A DNA stretch of 43,956 bases from Flavobacteriia bacterium (GCA_947455515.1 CANGOF010000001.1:69049-113004); one strand, 5' to 3'; positions 26,750 through 35,611 are shown, counted from the first letter of the stretch. The notes: generated from the sequence alone by a model not told the origin. A program made the numbers and translations.

Positions 26750-27142
26750 TTATTTATTATAATAATATGTTTGTACAACAGTTTGGTTCATTTCTTTTAA
26801 AAATGTTTCTCTCATAATGTTATCTTTAAAAAACATAAATAAATCACCTTTTTCACCTGATAAATTAGTTGTGTAAACAATAAGACCATCTTCATCTTGT
26901 TTAGCCCCTGTGATTATAAATTGCTCCAAATAAGTGTCACCTTCGATTTTACCCTGTATTAATATTGTTTTATTATTTAAAGTAATAGTAGTTTCTTCAT
27001 TTTTCTGATTTATAAGTTTAAGAGAATTGTCAGGCAAAACTTTAAACAAATTAGTGTTATAACAATTATAGGATTTAGAATTGTTTTGACAATAAGTGTT
27101 AAAACTTATGAAAATAATAATAGTGATAATGAATTTTGTCAT
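26750..27142 (-). CDS. Small secreted protein of unknown function
   Basis: A 130-residue protein with a signal peptide (MTKFIITIIIFISFNTYCQ), predicted exported. The mature part (SYNCYNTNLFKVL...TYLEQFIITGAKQDEDGLIVYTTNL...FMFFKDNIMRET) looks like a compact beta-rich fold; I do not recognise a family. It starts 31 nt downstream of the protease gene on the same strand and is probably co-transcribed with it. An alternative ATG at 27151 adds three residues. Base composition is very AT-rich, like the neighbouring accessory genes. Confidence 0.7.
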   Translation of the reverse strand: MTKFIITIIIFISFNTYCQNNSKSYNCYNTNLFKVLPDNSLKLINQKNEETTITLNNKTILIQGKIEGDTYLEQFIITGAKQDEDGLIVYTTNLSGEKGDLFMFFKDNIMRETFLKEMNQTVVQTYYYNK

Positions 27143-27173
27143 ATTAGGCATATAAAAGTTAAAAATGAATTAT

Positions 27174-28535
27174 TTATTTACATTTAGAGTTTATTATTTT
27201 TCCGATATTCTGATTGTTATAGTTTGGATTTAAAGTGTATAACTTTTTTAAATAATAACAACATTCGTTTCTTCTATTATTATTGAATAAAAACAAACTA
27301 TATTGAAATAAACATTCTTGATAGTTTGGATTTATTTCTAAACTACGCTTAAAGTTTTTTTCTGCTTCGGTTTTATTAGAGAGACTTAAAAAAGAGTATG
27401 CCATTTCAAGTCGTGTTTGATCATTTTCATTAATTTCAATGGCTTTATTGAAGAATTCCAATGCTTTTATATAATTATTGTTCAAGCTATATAAATATCC
27501 AATTAAATGATTAACACCATAGGTATTTGTTTCTATTGACTTTGCTATAAAAGCATGCTTAAAAGCATTTTCATATTCTTTTAAATAGCTATAAACATAT
27601 GACAATTGAAAATGTGCATAATAGTAATTTTTATCTAATTCAATTGCTTTTAATAAACAATAAATTGAATTGTTAAGGGTTGATTTATCACGTGTGTGCC
27701 TTCCAATTTGATTATAAGAGTTTCCTAATCGAAACCATGCAAATTGATTATTTGTAAATGTTTTTAAGTACTCATCAAACAATTCAATACTTTTTTCAAA
27801 GTTTAAAGACTCATATGCCTCCATGGCTAAAATAAAAGTATTGTTGTAGGATATAGCGTTATAAAAATCATCTAACGACATATTTAGACTTTTATTTAAA
27901 GTAATTAATTCAGAAATAGGAATTACTTTATTTAGATTAGCATGTAAATCCTCGATGTCAGATGCAAATGTTCCGCTTGTAATTCCACAAAGTCTTCCCA
28001 ATTCATCAAACATGCCACCACCGCTTGAACCATGAGTAATAGGTGCTGTTGTTTGAATAAAATTTTGATTATCAACTTTTCTAAAACCTGATATAATCCC
28101 AGTACTTAATGTACTCCCTCCTTCAATTTCAAAACCGCTTGGATAACCTAATGTAAAAACATTTTGTCCTTTTTCTGTTTTTGATAATGATAGTTGAATT
28201 GGTATAAAACTGAAATTCGATTTGTTAAATTGAAATTTAACTAAGTCTTTTTCTTCAGAATAGTCAACAATAGAATTAATTTCGGCTTTTTGTCCTAAAT
28301 AATTTATTATAATAGCTTTTTTAGCTCCATTCAGTACATGAAAATTTGTTATTCCTATGCCATTCTCACCAATTAAAACACCAGATCCTTGTGAAATAAA
28401 TTGTTCTTTATTGTCTAATGTAAATATTTTTACAATAGATTTATCAGTTTTTTTTACAATTGTTGTAAGATTAGGAATTTGACTATAGGTAGTATTAAAA
28501 ATCAATATAAATATAAAAAAAAGACTACTTTTCAT
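27174..28535 (-). CDS. Secreted trypsin-like serine protease with C-terminal TPR repeats
   Basis: A 453-residue exported protein: signal peptide (MKSSLFFIFILIFNTTYSQ), an S1/S1C chymotrypsin-fold domain (about 22-220) with His66 in ITNFHVL, Asp97 in EEKDLVKF and Ser171 in THGSSGGGMFD, then about six tetratricopeptide repeats (about 230-445, e.g. NQFAWFRLGNSYNQIG and KALEFFNKAIEINEN). It lacks PDZ domains, unlike DegP. The TPRs likely hold a partner or substrate. The ATG at 28535 overlaps the end of the small upstream gene by 11 nt, implying translational coupling; the frame is open upstream to 28580, inside that gene. Function is proteolytic by motif; the substrate is unknown. Confidence 0.9.
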   Translation of the reverse strand: MKSSLFFIFILIFNTTYSQIPNLTTIVKKTDKSIVKIFTLDNKEQFISQGSGVLIGENGIGITNFHVLNGAKKAIIINYLGQKAEINSIVDYSEEKDLVKFQFNKSNFSFIPIQLSLSKTEKGQNVFTLGYPSGFEIEGGSTLSTGIISGFRKVDNQNFIQTTAPITHGSSGGGMFDELGRLCGITSGTFASDIEDLHANLNKVIPISELITLNKSLNMSLDDFYNAISYNNTFILAMEAYESLNFEKSIELFDEYLKTFTNNQFAWFRLGNSYNQIGRHTRDKSTLNNSIYCLLKAIELDKNYYYAHFQLSYVYSYLKEYENAFKHAFIAKSIETNTYGVNHLIGYLYSLNNNYIKALEFFNKAIEINENDQTRLEMAYSFLSLSNKTEAEKNFKRSLEINPNYQECLFQYSLFLFNNNRRNECCYYLKKLYTLNPNYNNQNIGKIINSKCK

Positions 28536-28785
28536 AGGATGAAAATCTGTTAATATATGATACGTAATCTTCATTATCAATATGAATGATAAATGAATAA
28601 TTTGAGTTGGTTTTTCCTTTATATATTTGTATATCAGGTTTAAATATAGATTTTTCTAACTCAAAATCTAATTGAGTTAGGTGTGATTTTAAATCACTAC
28701 ATTCTTTTTTTAAAAAGAATTCAAGATCAATTAATTCACTTATGTTATAAATTACAATTATTCTTTTTAAAGGATAAGTAGTCAT
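28525..28785 (-). CDS. Small protein of unknown function, coupled to the protease
   Basis: An 86-residue acidic, helical protein (MTTYPLKRIIVIYN...EKSIFKPDIQIYKGKTNSN) with no signal peptide and no recognised family. It has its own TAnnTTTG box 16 nt before the ATG and overlaps the protease start by 11 nt, so it is the first gene of a short operon divergent from the XRE regulator. The overlap and promoter support it as a real gene. Confidence 0.62.
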   Translation of the reverse strand: MTTYPLKRIIVIYNISELIDLEFFLKKECSDLKSHLTQLDFELEKSIFKPDIQIYKGKTNSNYSFIIHIDNEDYVSYINRFSSYEK

Positions 28786-28801
28786 TAAAAATAAATTTCA
28801 T

Positions 28802-28809
28802 CAAAAATA
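28802..28809 (-). promoter_or_regulatory. Putative promoter -7 box for the small gene/protease operon
   Basis: Minus-strand TATTTTTG fits TAnnTTTG, 16 nt before the ATG at 28785, in the divergent region shared with the XRE gene. Confidence 0.5.
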
Positions 28810-28908
28810 TTCTATTACTTCCCTTTAAAATTGTAATTTTAATTCTATTTTAGAACATAAATAGTTCATGTTTAGCCTGAAATTAATAATCCTAAATATC
28901 TTTTAAGA

Positions 28909-29301
28909 ATGAATATACATCATAGAATCAAAAGTTTAAGATTATCGAAAAATCTTACTCAAGATTATGTCGCATCGAAAATGGGAATTTCACAGAGACA
29001 ATATAGTAAAATAGAAACTTGTGATGTAAAACTTGATTTTGAAAGATTACAAAAACTATCAGAAATATTTGAGATAAATCTATCTGATATGTTAACAGAA
29101 GAACAAAATCAGGTCAATAACTTTAATAATAACAAGTTGATAACAAATGCAGTTGTAAATAATTATTCACAAGTACAATTAGATTTTCAGAATGAAATGA
29201 TTAAGTATTTAAAAGAAGAAATTAATGACTTAAAACTGCAACTAAATAAGAAAGATGAACAGGTTTCAGATTTGATTAAAATGTTTTCAGAAAGCAGGTA
29301 A
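28909..29301 (+). CDS. XRE-family transcriptional regulator with coiled-coil tail
   Basis: A 130-residue DNA-binding protein. Residues about 5-62 are a Cro/C1-type helix-turn-helix (IKSLRLSKNLTQDYVASKMG, then ISQRQYSKIETCDVKLDFERLQKLSEIF). An Asn-rich linker (NQVNNFNNNKLI) leads to a C-terminal coiled coil (about 88-126, MIKYLKEEINDLKLQLNKKDEQ), probably for dimerisation. It is divergent from the small-gene/protease operon and may regulate it and itself; that is inferred from layout. A near-consensus TATCTTTT at 28897-28904 lies 4 nt before the ATG. Confidence 0.9.
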   Translation: MNIHHRIKSLRLSKNLTQDYVASKMGISQRQYSKIETCDVKLDFERLQKLSEIFEINLSDMLTEEQNQVNNFNNNKLITNAVVNNYSQVQLDFQNEMIKYLKEEINDLKLQLNKKDEQVSDLIKMFSESR

Positions 29302-29329
29302 AAAAAAGGCCGCAATTTCTTGTGACCTT
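29301..29329 (-). terminator. Terminator for lysS
   Basis: On the minus strand AAGGTCACAA pairs with TTGCGGCCTT (one mismatch, one G-U) around GAAA and is followed by a T run. It starts inside the stop codon of the convergent XRE gene. Confidence 0.75.
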
Positions 29330-29344
29330 CTGTATTAAAATAAC

Positions 29345-31060
29345 CTACTTCCCATACCACGCTTCCACCTCTTCGATCAACAATGCTGGAATTTCTAATT
29401 TATTCTTCTTTCTGTAACCGTTCAATTTTTGGTGAACTGCTGTAGGTTTTGCTTCTAACAATTCGTCTACGCTGGAGAAACCTGCTTTCGCCATGTGTTC
29501 TGCCCACGTTCCTGGTACACCAATCGATTGAAATGCTTTCAAGTCTGGTCCTGTTTGGAATTTTTCTGGTCGCATTTGTGGGAAGAACAATACTTCTTGA
29601 ATGGATGAATTGTTTGTCAATAACATTACCAAACGATCGATACCAATCCCCATACCGGATGTTGGTGGCATACCGTATTCCAACGCACGTAAAAAGTCTT
29701 GATCGATAAACATTGCTTCATCATCTCCTTTTTCAGACAAACGTAATTGCTCTTCAAAACGCTCACGTTGGTCGATTGGATCGTTCAACTCAGAATATGC
29801 ATTCGCAACTTCTTTTCCGTTGATCATCAACTCAAAACGCTCCGTTAATTCTGGATTATCGCGGTGTTTTTTACACAAAGGCGACATTTCAATTGGGTAA
29901 TCCGTAATGAACGTTGGTTGGATGTAGTTTCCTTCACATTTTTCCCCAAAGATTTCATCAATTAATTTTCCTTTCCCCATCGATTCTGTTACCTCGATGC
30001 CCATTCCTTTTGCAGCAGCACGTAATTCATCTTCGCTTTTTCCGTTGATGTCAAACCCTGTGAATTCCAAAATAGAATCACGCATGGAAATACGTTTGAA
30101 AGGTGCTTTTAAGGATATTTTATTAGGTCCAACAGTGATTTCTGTGCTTCCACATACGTCTGTTGCAACTTTTTCAATCATTTGTTCGGTGAAATCCATC
30201 ATCCAGTTATAGTCTTTGTAGGCTACGTAAATTTCCATTACGGTAAATTCAGGATTATGCGTTCTATCCATTCCTTCGTTACGGAAATCTTTTGCGAATT
30301 CGTACACACCATCAAATCCACCAACGATCAAACGTTTTAAATATAATTCATTCGCGATACGTAAATACAACGGAATATCTAAAGCATTGTGGTGACTGAT
30401 AAATGGTCGTGCAGATGCTCCACCTGGAATTGGTTGTAAGATTGGCGTTTCTACTTCTAAATACCCTTTTTCATTGAAAAAATTACGCATGGAGGTCATT
30501 GCTTTCGTACGTTTGATAAACGTATCTTTTACGTGTGGATTCACCACTAAATCTACATAACGTTGTCTGTAACGCAATTCAGGATCCGTAAAAGCATCGT
30601 GCGTATTTCCTTCTGCATCCGTTTTAGGAAGCGGAAGTGGTTTTAAAGCTTTGGAAAGTAAAGTGAATTCTTGAACGTGTACTGATATTTCACCTACTTG
30701 TGTTTTGAAAACGTACCCCTTCACCCCAACGAAATCTCCAAGGTCTAACAATTTTTTGAAAACCTCATTGTAGAGCGTTTTATCTTCCCCCGGACACAAT
30801 TCGTCGCGGTTGAAATATACTTGGATTCTTCCTGTGCTATCTAATAATTCTGCAAAGGAAGCTTTTCCCATGATGCGTTGACTCATCAAACGACCTGCAA
30901 TACACACCGTTTTACCGTCTTCGAAATTTTCAGAAATAGCGCTTGCTGTGTCTGTTACAGGATATAAATCTGCAGGATAAGGATTGATTCCTAAATCGCG
31001 TAATTTGTCTAATTTTTCTCTACGTTGAATTTCTTGTTCTGAAAGTTCGATTGCACTCAT
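29345..31060 (-). CDS. lysS: Lysyl-tRNA synthetase (class II)
   Basis: Cytoplasmic enzyme that charges tRNA-Lys. An OB-fold anticodon-binding domain (about 50-150, [20 protein letters not shown]) precedes the class II core: motif 1 around [18 protein letters not shown], motif 2 [20 protein letters not shown] and motif 3 [13 protein letters not shown]. Length is 571 residues, about 65 more than E. coli LysS; the extra part is a helical C-terminal extension after motif 3 ([19 protein letters not shown] to VEAWYGK), seen in many Bacteroidota. It has its own promoter box in the gap after the YbhN-like gene. GC content of this gene appears higher than that of the accessory genes beside it. Confidence 0.98.
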   Translation of the reverse strand: MSAIELSEQEIQRREKLDKLRDLGINPYPADLYPVTDTASAISENFEDGKTVCIAGRLMSQRIMGKASFAELLDSTGRIQVYFNRDELCPGEDKTLYNEVFKKLLDLGDFVGVKGYVFKTQVGEISVHVQEFTLLSKALKPLPLPKTDAEGNTHDAFTDPELRYRQRYVDLVVNPHVKDTFIKRTKAMTSMRNFFNEKGYLEVETPILQPIPGGASARPFISHHNALDIPLYLRIANELYLKRLIVGGFDGVYEFAKDFRNEGMDRTHNPEFTVMEIYVAYKDYNWMMDFTEQMIEKVATDVCGSTEITVGPNKISLKAPFKRISMRDSILEFTGFDINGKSEDELRAAAKGMGIEVTESMGKGKLIDEIFGEKCEGNYIQPTFITDYPIEMSPLCKKHRDNPELTERFELMINGKEVANAYSELNDPIDQRERFEEQLRLSEKGDDEAMFIDQDFLRALEYGMPPTSGMGIGIDRLVMLLTNNSSIQEVLFFPQMRPEKFQTGPDLKAFQSIGVPGTWAEHMAKAGFSSVDELLEAKPTAVHQKLNGYRKKNKLEIPALLIEEVEAWYGK

Positions 31061-31083
31061 GGTAATTTGCTAATAATTTGGTG

Positions 31084-31091
31084 CAAAGATA
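31084..31091 (-). promoter_or_regulatory. Putative promoter -7 box for lysS
   Basis: Minus-strand TATCTTTG fits TAnnTTTG, 23 nt before the lysS ATG, within the 38-nt gap between lysS and the upstream gene. A TTG lies about 22 nt further upstream. Confidence 0.6.
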
Positions 31092-31098
31092 ATCTTTT

Positions 31099-32247
31099 TC
31101 ACGCTTTTTTCTGCAACCACTTAGGCAATAAAATCGAACCAATGAGGAGGTAGGGAAAATACGAGATAAGTCGCCAAATAACTGCAAGAGCAACGATTAA
31201 CAAAATCGACGAACTGAACTCGCCCATTAATTCACCAAAAGCGAATTCTGCGATACCGCTTGCACCAGGAGTTGGGCTGATTAACATAAAAATCCATAGC
31301 ACTAATTGTTTGCCTAAAATAAAGATGTGGTTGAAAAATGAGATGGGTAAAAAGGCAGCCAAAACACAGTTAATCACCAAATAACGACTGGTCCATGAAA
31401 GAATTGTAGCACCAAAACTTCCCAACCAAAAACGCTTATTTTCTTGTTTCATTTCTGTGGATGTAAGTTGTAAATCGTGCTGTAAACTCAGCATTTTGTC
31501 TTGAAATTTATTCAAAAACGGAAGTCGACACAATTTATATAAGAGCTGACCAATTGCTTTTGGATATAGAAAAACGCTTATAAAAAGCAGGACACAAACC
31601 AGTGCAATAATTCCGAATCCACCCCAAAACACCAAAGAAATGCTTTTATCTACCCAAGTCGCATTTGGAAAAAGGAGGTCGGACGAAATAAAGAAAAACA
31701 CAAATGGGATTAATAAAATGAAAAACAGATTGTCTAGCAAGGCGGTAATCATCACAATGGCCGTCGAGCGACCCAAATTAATTTTTTCCTTATTCAGAAT
31801 AAACATCGCAACCGTAGCGCCGCCAACAACTCCAGGAGAAAGCGCTGAGGCAAATTCCCAAAGTAAAATGACATTAAAGGCCTTTTTCCAGGTTAATTGT
31901 TTTTTGGTTAGAATTCGAATACGCAACATGTAGGCAAAATCACGACCAACCATGCATAAAATTGCAAGAAACAACCAAAATATAGAAGACGAAGTCCAAG
32001 AAATTTCAGTGATAATGTCGTTTAACTCTTCTTGTTTGAATGTTCCGTTTTTGCATGAATAAAATTCTTGGGAATCACTATAATCAATCTTGTTATTGTG
32101 GTTTACATCCTTCCAGCAATGTGTTCCTTGTTGCGTTGTTTGAATGAAGTGAGTTTGGTTTAAACTATTGAATAATAGATAGCCTGTGATGCTCAAACCA
32201 AAGAGAATCGCAAGGTAAATTTTCCAAGAAGCGAAGGCGGAATTCAT
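31099..32247 (-). CDS. YbhN/lysylphosphatidylglycerol-synthase-type membrane protein
   Basis: A 382-residue inner-membrane protein with about eight hydrophobic helices, of the UPF0104/LPG_synthase_TM family (the flippase part of MprF). Family marks are GRDFAYMLRIRILTKKQLTWKKA and EFASALSPGVVGGATVA, and near the end SPTPGASGIAEFAF. Between TM1 and TM2 an extracytoplasmic loop (about 33-80) carries a calcium-loop-like DVNHNNKIDYSD (residues 47-58) flanked by Cys44 and Cys65. The family is thought to move lipids; the cargo here is unknown. lysS follows on the same strand, but a promoter lies between. Confidence 0.88.
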   Translation of the reverse strand: MNSAFASWKIYLAILFGLSITGYLLFNSLNQTHFIQTTQQGTHCWKDVNHNNKIDYSDSQEFYSCKNGTFKQEELNDIITEISWTSSSIFWLFLAILCMVGRDFAYMLRIRILTKKQLTWKKAFNVILLWEFASALSPGVVGGATVAMFILNKEKINLGRSTAIVMITALLDNLFFILLIPFVFFFISSDLLFPNATWVDKSISLVFWGGFGIIALVCVLLFISVFLYPKAIGQLLYKLCRLPFLNKFQDKMLSLQHDLQLTSTEMKQENKRFWLGSFGATILSWTSRYLVINCVLAAFLPISFFNHIFILGKQLVLWIFMLISPTPGASGIAEFAFGELMGEFSSSILLIVALAVIWRLISYFPYLLIGSILLPKWLQKKA

Positions 32248-32278
32248 GCGGTAAAAGTAATATTCTATTGTTATAAAT

Positions 32279-32309
32279 TTTGATACTTATACGAATTAGT
32301 TTAAATTTG
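32279..32309 (+). promoter_or_regulatory. Promoter of the toxin-antitoxin operon
   Basis: TTTG (32279-32282), a 19-nt spacer and TAAATTTG (32302-32309) match the Bacteroidota TTTG-N19-TAnnTTTG consensus exactly, 24 nt before the antitoxin ATG. The best promoter in the window. Confidence 0.75.
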
Positions 32310-32333
32310 TATAAATGATTAATAGGTAGTAAA

Positions 32334-32537
32334 ATGACAGAAATAACACTTAAAATTCCGGATGCTAAACTTACTTTCTTTATGGAATTAGTGAAAAATC
32401 TAGGATTTGATTTTACTATTCCTGTTGATGCTATTCCAGAGGAACATAAAACAATTGTTAGAGATCGTATCAAAACGGCTAAAAAAGAAGACTATATTTC
32501 TTGGGAAGAAGCTAGAAAGCAATTGAAAGTAAAATAA
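32334..32537 (+). CDS. Antitoxin of a type II toxin-antitoxin pair
   Basis: A 67-residue protein ahead of a ParE-like toxin. The C-terminus (KTAKKEDYISWEEARKQLKVK) resembles the toxin-binding end of small addiction-module antitoxins, in which an acidic stretch and a W-E-E-A motif wrap around the toxin. The N-terminal part (TEITLKIPDAKLTFFMELVKNLGFDF) could form a DNA-binding or dimer strand. Its TAA is directly followed by the toxin ATG. Antitoxin order, size and spacing are typical; the exact family is uncertain. Confidence 0.82.
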   Translation: MTEITLKIPDAKLTFFMELVKNLGFDFTIPVDAIPEEHKTIVRDRIKTAKKEDYISWEEARKQLKVK

Positions 32538-32828
32538 ATGAAATTTCAATTATCTTTAGATAAACGTGCAATAGCAGATATTCAATCAGCTATTGATTAT
32601 TACAATGCGCAATCTTTAGGTTTAGGAGAAAAATTTGAAAAGTATTTAGATAAATATTTTTTGACTCTCTCAAAAAATCCTTTTTTTCAATTAAGGTATG
32701 ATGAAATTCATTGTTTACCATTGAAAAAATATCCTTTTATGGTTCATTTTAGTATAAAAAATCAAGAAGTATTAATTCATGCTGTTTTGCATACAAGATT
32801 AGATCCAAGTAAAAATTGGGTTAAATAA
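32538..32828 (+). CDS. RelE/ParE-family toxin
   Basis: A 96-residue protein with the ParE/RelE fold: N-terminal strand KFQLSLDKRAIADIQSAIDYYN, helix LGEKFEKYLDKYFLTLSKNP, then FFQLRYDEIHCLPLKKYPFMVHFSI and the closing strand VLIHAVLHTRLDP. The 'L-x-K-Y-P-F-x-V-x-F' and 'A-V-x-H-x-R' patterns are the family marks. ParE members poison gyrase and RelE members cut ribosome-bound mRNA; the sequence favours ParE-like, but the target is not proven. It abuts the antitoxin with no gap. Confidence 0.9.
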   Translation: MKFQLSLDKRAIADIQSAIDYYNAQSLGLGEKFEKYLDKYFLTLSKNPFFQLRYDEIHCLPLKKYPFMVHFSIKNQEVLIHAVLHTRLDPSKNWVK

Positions 32829-32848
32829 TTCATTATCATATATTTTTT

Positions 32849-32945
32849 TGCAACGATTAATTCACTTATTCGTATCAAATAATGCAACGAATAGATAATT
32901 TGCGTCGAATAATACCTATATTTAACGCATATTATGCAACGAATA
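32849..32945 (+). repeat. Four copies of an 11-nt element at the Fic gene start
   Basis: TGCRWCGAWTA occurs at 32849 (TGCAACGATTA), 32883 (TGCAACGAATA), 32901 (TGCGTCGAATA) and 32935 (TGCAACGAATA), all on the plus strand, spaced 34, 18 and 34 nt. The last overlaps the ATG and codons 1-4. A partial inverted copy (TATTCG) lies at 32867. Probably an operator. Confidence 0.75.
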
Positions 32946-34046
32946 AAATCATATATCTATCAAAAACCAGATTGGCCACACTTCACATGGCGCAATGATC
33001 TATTAATTCCACTGTTAAGCGAAGTTCGCAATTTGCAAGGTCGTTTGATGGGTAAAATGGAAACGCTTGGTTTTCAGTTGAAAAACGAAGCAATGTTGGA
33101 TACCTTGACATTAGATGTACTAAAGACATCTGAAATAGAAGGTGAATTTTTAGATTCAGAGGAAGTTCGCTCTTCCATTGCACGTCGATTAGGAATTGAA
33201 TACGTAGGTGCGGTCGATTCTGAAAGAAATGTAGACGGTGTCGTTGAAATGATGTTGGATGCAACACAAAATTGTTTCAGTAAATTAACCAAAGAAAGGT
33301 TGTTTGGCTGGCATGCATCCCTTTTTCCAACAGGTAGAAGTGGAATGTATAAAATTAAGGTAGCAAATTGGCGCGAGGATACTAATGGACCAATGCAAGT
33401 TGTTTCAGGAGCGTTAGGTAAAGAACGAATTCACTTTCAAGCCCCGGATTCAGTTCATATTGAACAAGAGATGAAGCGCTTTTTAGAATGGTATAATGAA
33501 GAAAATCAATTGGATTTAGTACTAAAAGCATCTTTAGCTCATCTTTGGTTTATAACCATACATCCGTTTGAAGACGGAAATGGAAGAATAGCGCGCGCAT
33601 TGACAGATATGTTATTAGCGCGATCCGATAAAAGCAATCAACGTTTTTACAGTATGTCTGCTCAAATTAGAGTAGAACGTAAAAATTATTATGAGATACT
33701 TGAAACTACGCAACAAGGTTCATTGGATATTACACGTTGGATGTGTTGGTTTTTAGATTGTTTAACCCTTACATTGAAAAATTCGGATGAGCTATTAGGT
33801 CGCATTTTATTTAAAGCTCACTTTTGGAATCAGTACAATGAAATTAAAGTGAACGCGCGTCAGAAAAAAATATTAAATAAATTATTGGATAGTTTTGATG
33901 GAAAATTAACTTCCTCTAAGTGGGCAAAAATAGCTAAGTGCTCCAAAGATTCAGCAGTACGTGATATCAATGAGTTAGTAGTTCACGGAATTTTAATAAA
34001 AGAAGAAGCTGGAGGAAGAAGTGTCAGTTATCGGTTGAAGGAATAG
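32934..34046 (+). CDS. Fic-family AMP-transferase with winged-helix C-terminus
   Basis: A 370-residue protein. The N-terminal DUF4172-type region (about 1-100) holds the inhibitory helix motif TSEIEG (residues 65-70, S/T-x3-E-G/N), placing it in the self-inhibited class II. The Fic core motif HPFEDGNGRIARA begins at His210. The C-terminus (about 300-370) is a winged helix (KILNKLLDSFDGKLTSSKWA, then SKDSAVRDINELVVHGILI). Fic enzymes modify a target Tyr, Ser or Thr with AMP; the target is not known. The winged helix may bind the repeated element over its own start. It follows the toxin gene by 105 nt. Confidence 0.93.
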   Translation: MQRIKSYIYQKPDWPHFTWRNDLLIPLLSEVRNLQGRLMGKMETLGFQLKNEAMLDTLTLDVLKTSEIEGEFLDSEEVRSSIARRLGIEYVGAVDSERNVDGVVEMMLDATQNCFSKLTKERLFGWHASLFPTGRSGMYKIKVANWREDTNGPMQVVSGALGKERIHFQAPDSVHIEQEMKRFLEWYNEENQLDLVLKASLAHLWFITIHPFEDGNGRIARALTDMLLARSDKSNQRFYSMSAQIRVERKNYYEILETTQQGSLDITRWMCWFLDCLTLTLKNSDELLGRILFKAHFWNQYNEIKVNARQKKILNKLLDSFDGKLTSSKWAKIAKCSKDSAVRDINELVVHGILIKEEAGGRSVSYRLKE

Positions 34047-34054
34047 CAATATAT

Positions 34055-35611
34055 CTACCTCCCCTTTTTCAAATCCAATACCACCTCAATATCCCAATTC
34101 GGTCGAACGGTAATCGCTTCATTCCACCAACGTGTTTCTTCTGCTTGTTTTTTAAGCGTCAAACTTCCAGTATCCCAGCGACCATTTTTGTTTTCGTCTA
34201 AGATAAAACGAATGTTGTAATCGCCTTTTTCTAAGTATCCAAAGGTGTACGTTTTTTCATTGGCTTGTTTGATGTGAGATTCCATCCGATTTGTCCCCTG
34301 AAACAATTCGATGATGGTTCCAGTAGGAATGGAATCTATTTTTGCGATGACGTTTCCAATTTGTTTTTCCTCTATCACTGTAATTGGAAGTTCCGTTTTG
34401 TAATTTCCAGTATAATTTTCAAAACGAAGTGAGTTATTTAAAAGTCTTACTTTCAAGTTTTTAAATTCGTTTTTAGGAAGTTGGATCGCTATGGAATTTT
34501 CCGAATTTTTAGTAACTTGAAACACTATAGGGAGTGTATCATTGGCGAAAACTTGGATGGAATCTTTATTGAAACTGGATACTAAATCTGAAAAATAAAC
34601 AACTATAGGCTGCATTGGAAGTTGTTTGTTATCCGTCCAAAAACGAGGAGCTTTTTGTTTCTCCTTTAAAGGCAAACGAAGGTACGCACTATCCTTAGAG
34701 GTCGAAGTTTGAATATAAAGCGGTATGGTATCGAGTGTTTGAACGTCTGTAAACAAACTCAAGGAATCGGTTCCATGTGGTTGTATGAAAGGTTTAATTT
34801 CTTTGTCTTTTAAAAAGAAACGAGCAGATTTTAGTTCGTTGTTCGCACCAAGTATGATTTGATTAGGCCCCACAAAACTTGCGTGTCTTATCAAGCGTTT
34901 TGGTGTTGGTGGGAAAACTAAAATTGGTAAAGAATCTTTGGTGTTTTTAGCAATATTAACTGGCTGGTTAGTAAAACCAACGGATTCAAATGCCTGAGGA
35001 ATCATGTCTTTGCTTTTATCGTCGAATGCAATTACATGATACTTTCCTTGTTTTAGGTAGGAAAAAGAAAATTCACCTTTGTCGTTTGTGGTAGTAAAAT
35101 AGTTTGCTTTTTGCGAAAAGTTAGTTGCCGTATCCGATAATAAGCAGACATTAATTTTTGGATAAGGCAAACGACTTAAGGCATTTAACACAACGCCAGA
35201 ATAAGTCAGTGAATCAATCCAATTTCCTGTTGAAAAGACATACGTCATCAGGGTGTCGTTGCTTTCATGGATGTCTTTAATCGTTTTATTAAGGTAGATT
35301 GCGTAGGTAGTTTCTTTTTGAAGTTGGCCTTTTATTTTTAGTATAAGTTCTTTATCTTGAGCTACAGCTTCCAATTTAACATCCGAAGGCACAATAAACA
35401 TAGTCGTCGTTGGATCGTTTAATTTAAAGAACTCATTCATTTTCATCTTAATTTCAGAAGATTGAAAATTTGTAGTTTCGTTTTTAGGATTACTATTTAC
35501 CACTTGTGGCGCACGTGTATCTCTTGGTCCACCATCGATAGAACCTTGAAGCGCGCAGCCATAGGTAACACTTCCAAGAAGTATTAAAAATAAGTACTTA
35601 ACCAATTGCAT
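34055..35611 (-). CDS. Lipoprotein with Ig-like (Big_5) domain
   Basis: A 518-residue lipoprotein: signal peptide with lipobox (GSVTYGC, Cys19), followed by the typical GSIDGGPRDTRAPQVVNSNP opening of a Big_5 domain family of Bacteroidota (about 20-130), then a series of beta-rich segments including a carboxypeptidase-like stretch (about 150-200, KGEFSFSYLKQGKYHVIAFDD). The C-terminal part (FGYLEKGDYNIRFILDENKN, then WDTG) is another such segment. Function unknown. Its start overlaps the end of the methionine-sulfoxide reductase gene by 28 nt, so they are translationally coupled. Confidence 0.87.
   Translation of the reverse strand: MQLVKYLFLILLGSVTYGCALQGSIDGGPRDTRAPQVVNSNPKNETTNFQSSEIKMKMNEFFKLNDPTTTMFIVPSDVKLEAVAQDKELILKIKGQLQKETTYAIYLNKTIKDIHESNDTLMTYVFSTGNWIDSLTYSGVVLNALSRLPYPKINVCLLSDTATNFSQKANYFTTTNDKGEFSFSYLKQGKYHVIAFDDKSKDMIPQAFESVGFTNQPVNIAKNTKDSLPILVFPPTPKRLIRHASFVGPNQIILGANNELKSARFFLKDKEIKPFIQPHGTDSLSLFTDVQTLDTIPLYIQTSTSKDSAYLRLPLKEKQKAPRFWTDNKQLPMQPIVVYFSDLVSSFNKDSIQVFANDTLPIVFQVTKNSENSIAIQLPKNEFKNLKVRLLNNSLRFENYTGNYKTELPITVIEEKQIGNVIAKIDSIPTGTIIELFQGTNRMESHIKQANEKTYTFGYLEKGDYNIRFILDENKNGRWDTGSLTLKKQAEETRWWNEAITVRPNWDIEVVLDLKKGR

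Noticed and set aside
27174-28535. Protease-TPR gene as an intracellular antiphage effector
   Set aside because: A clear signal peptide argues for an extracytoplasmic protein, so a cytoplasmic defence role is not supported.
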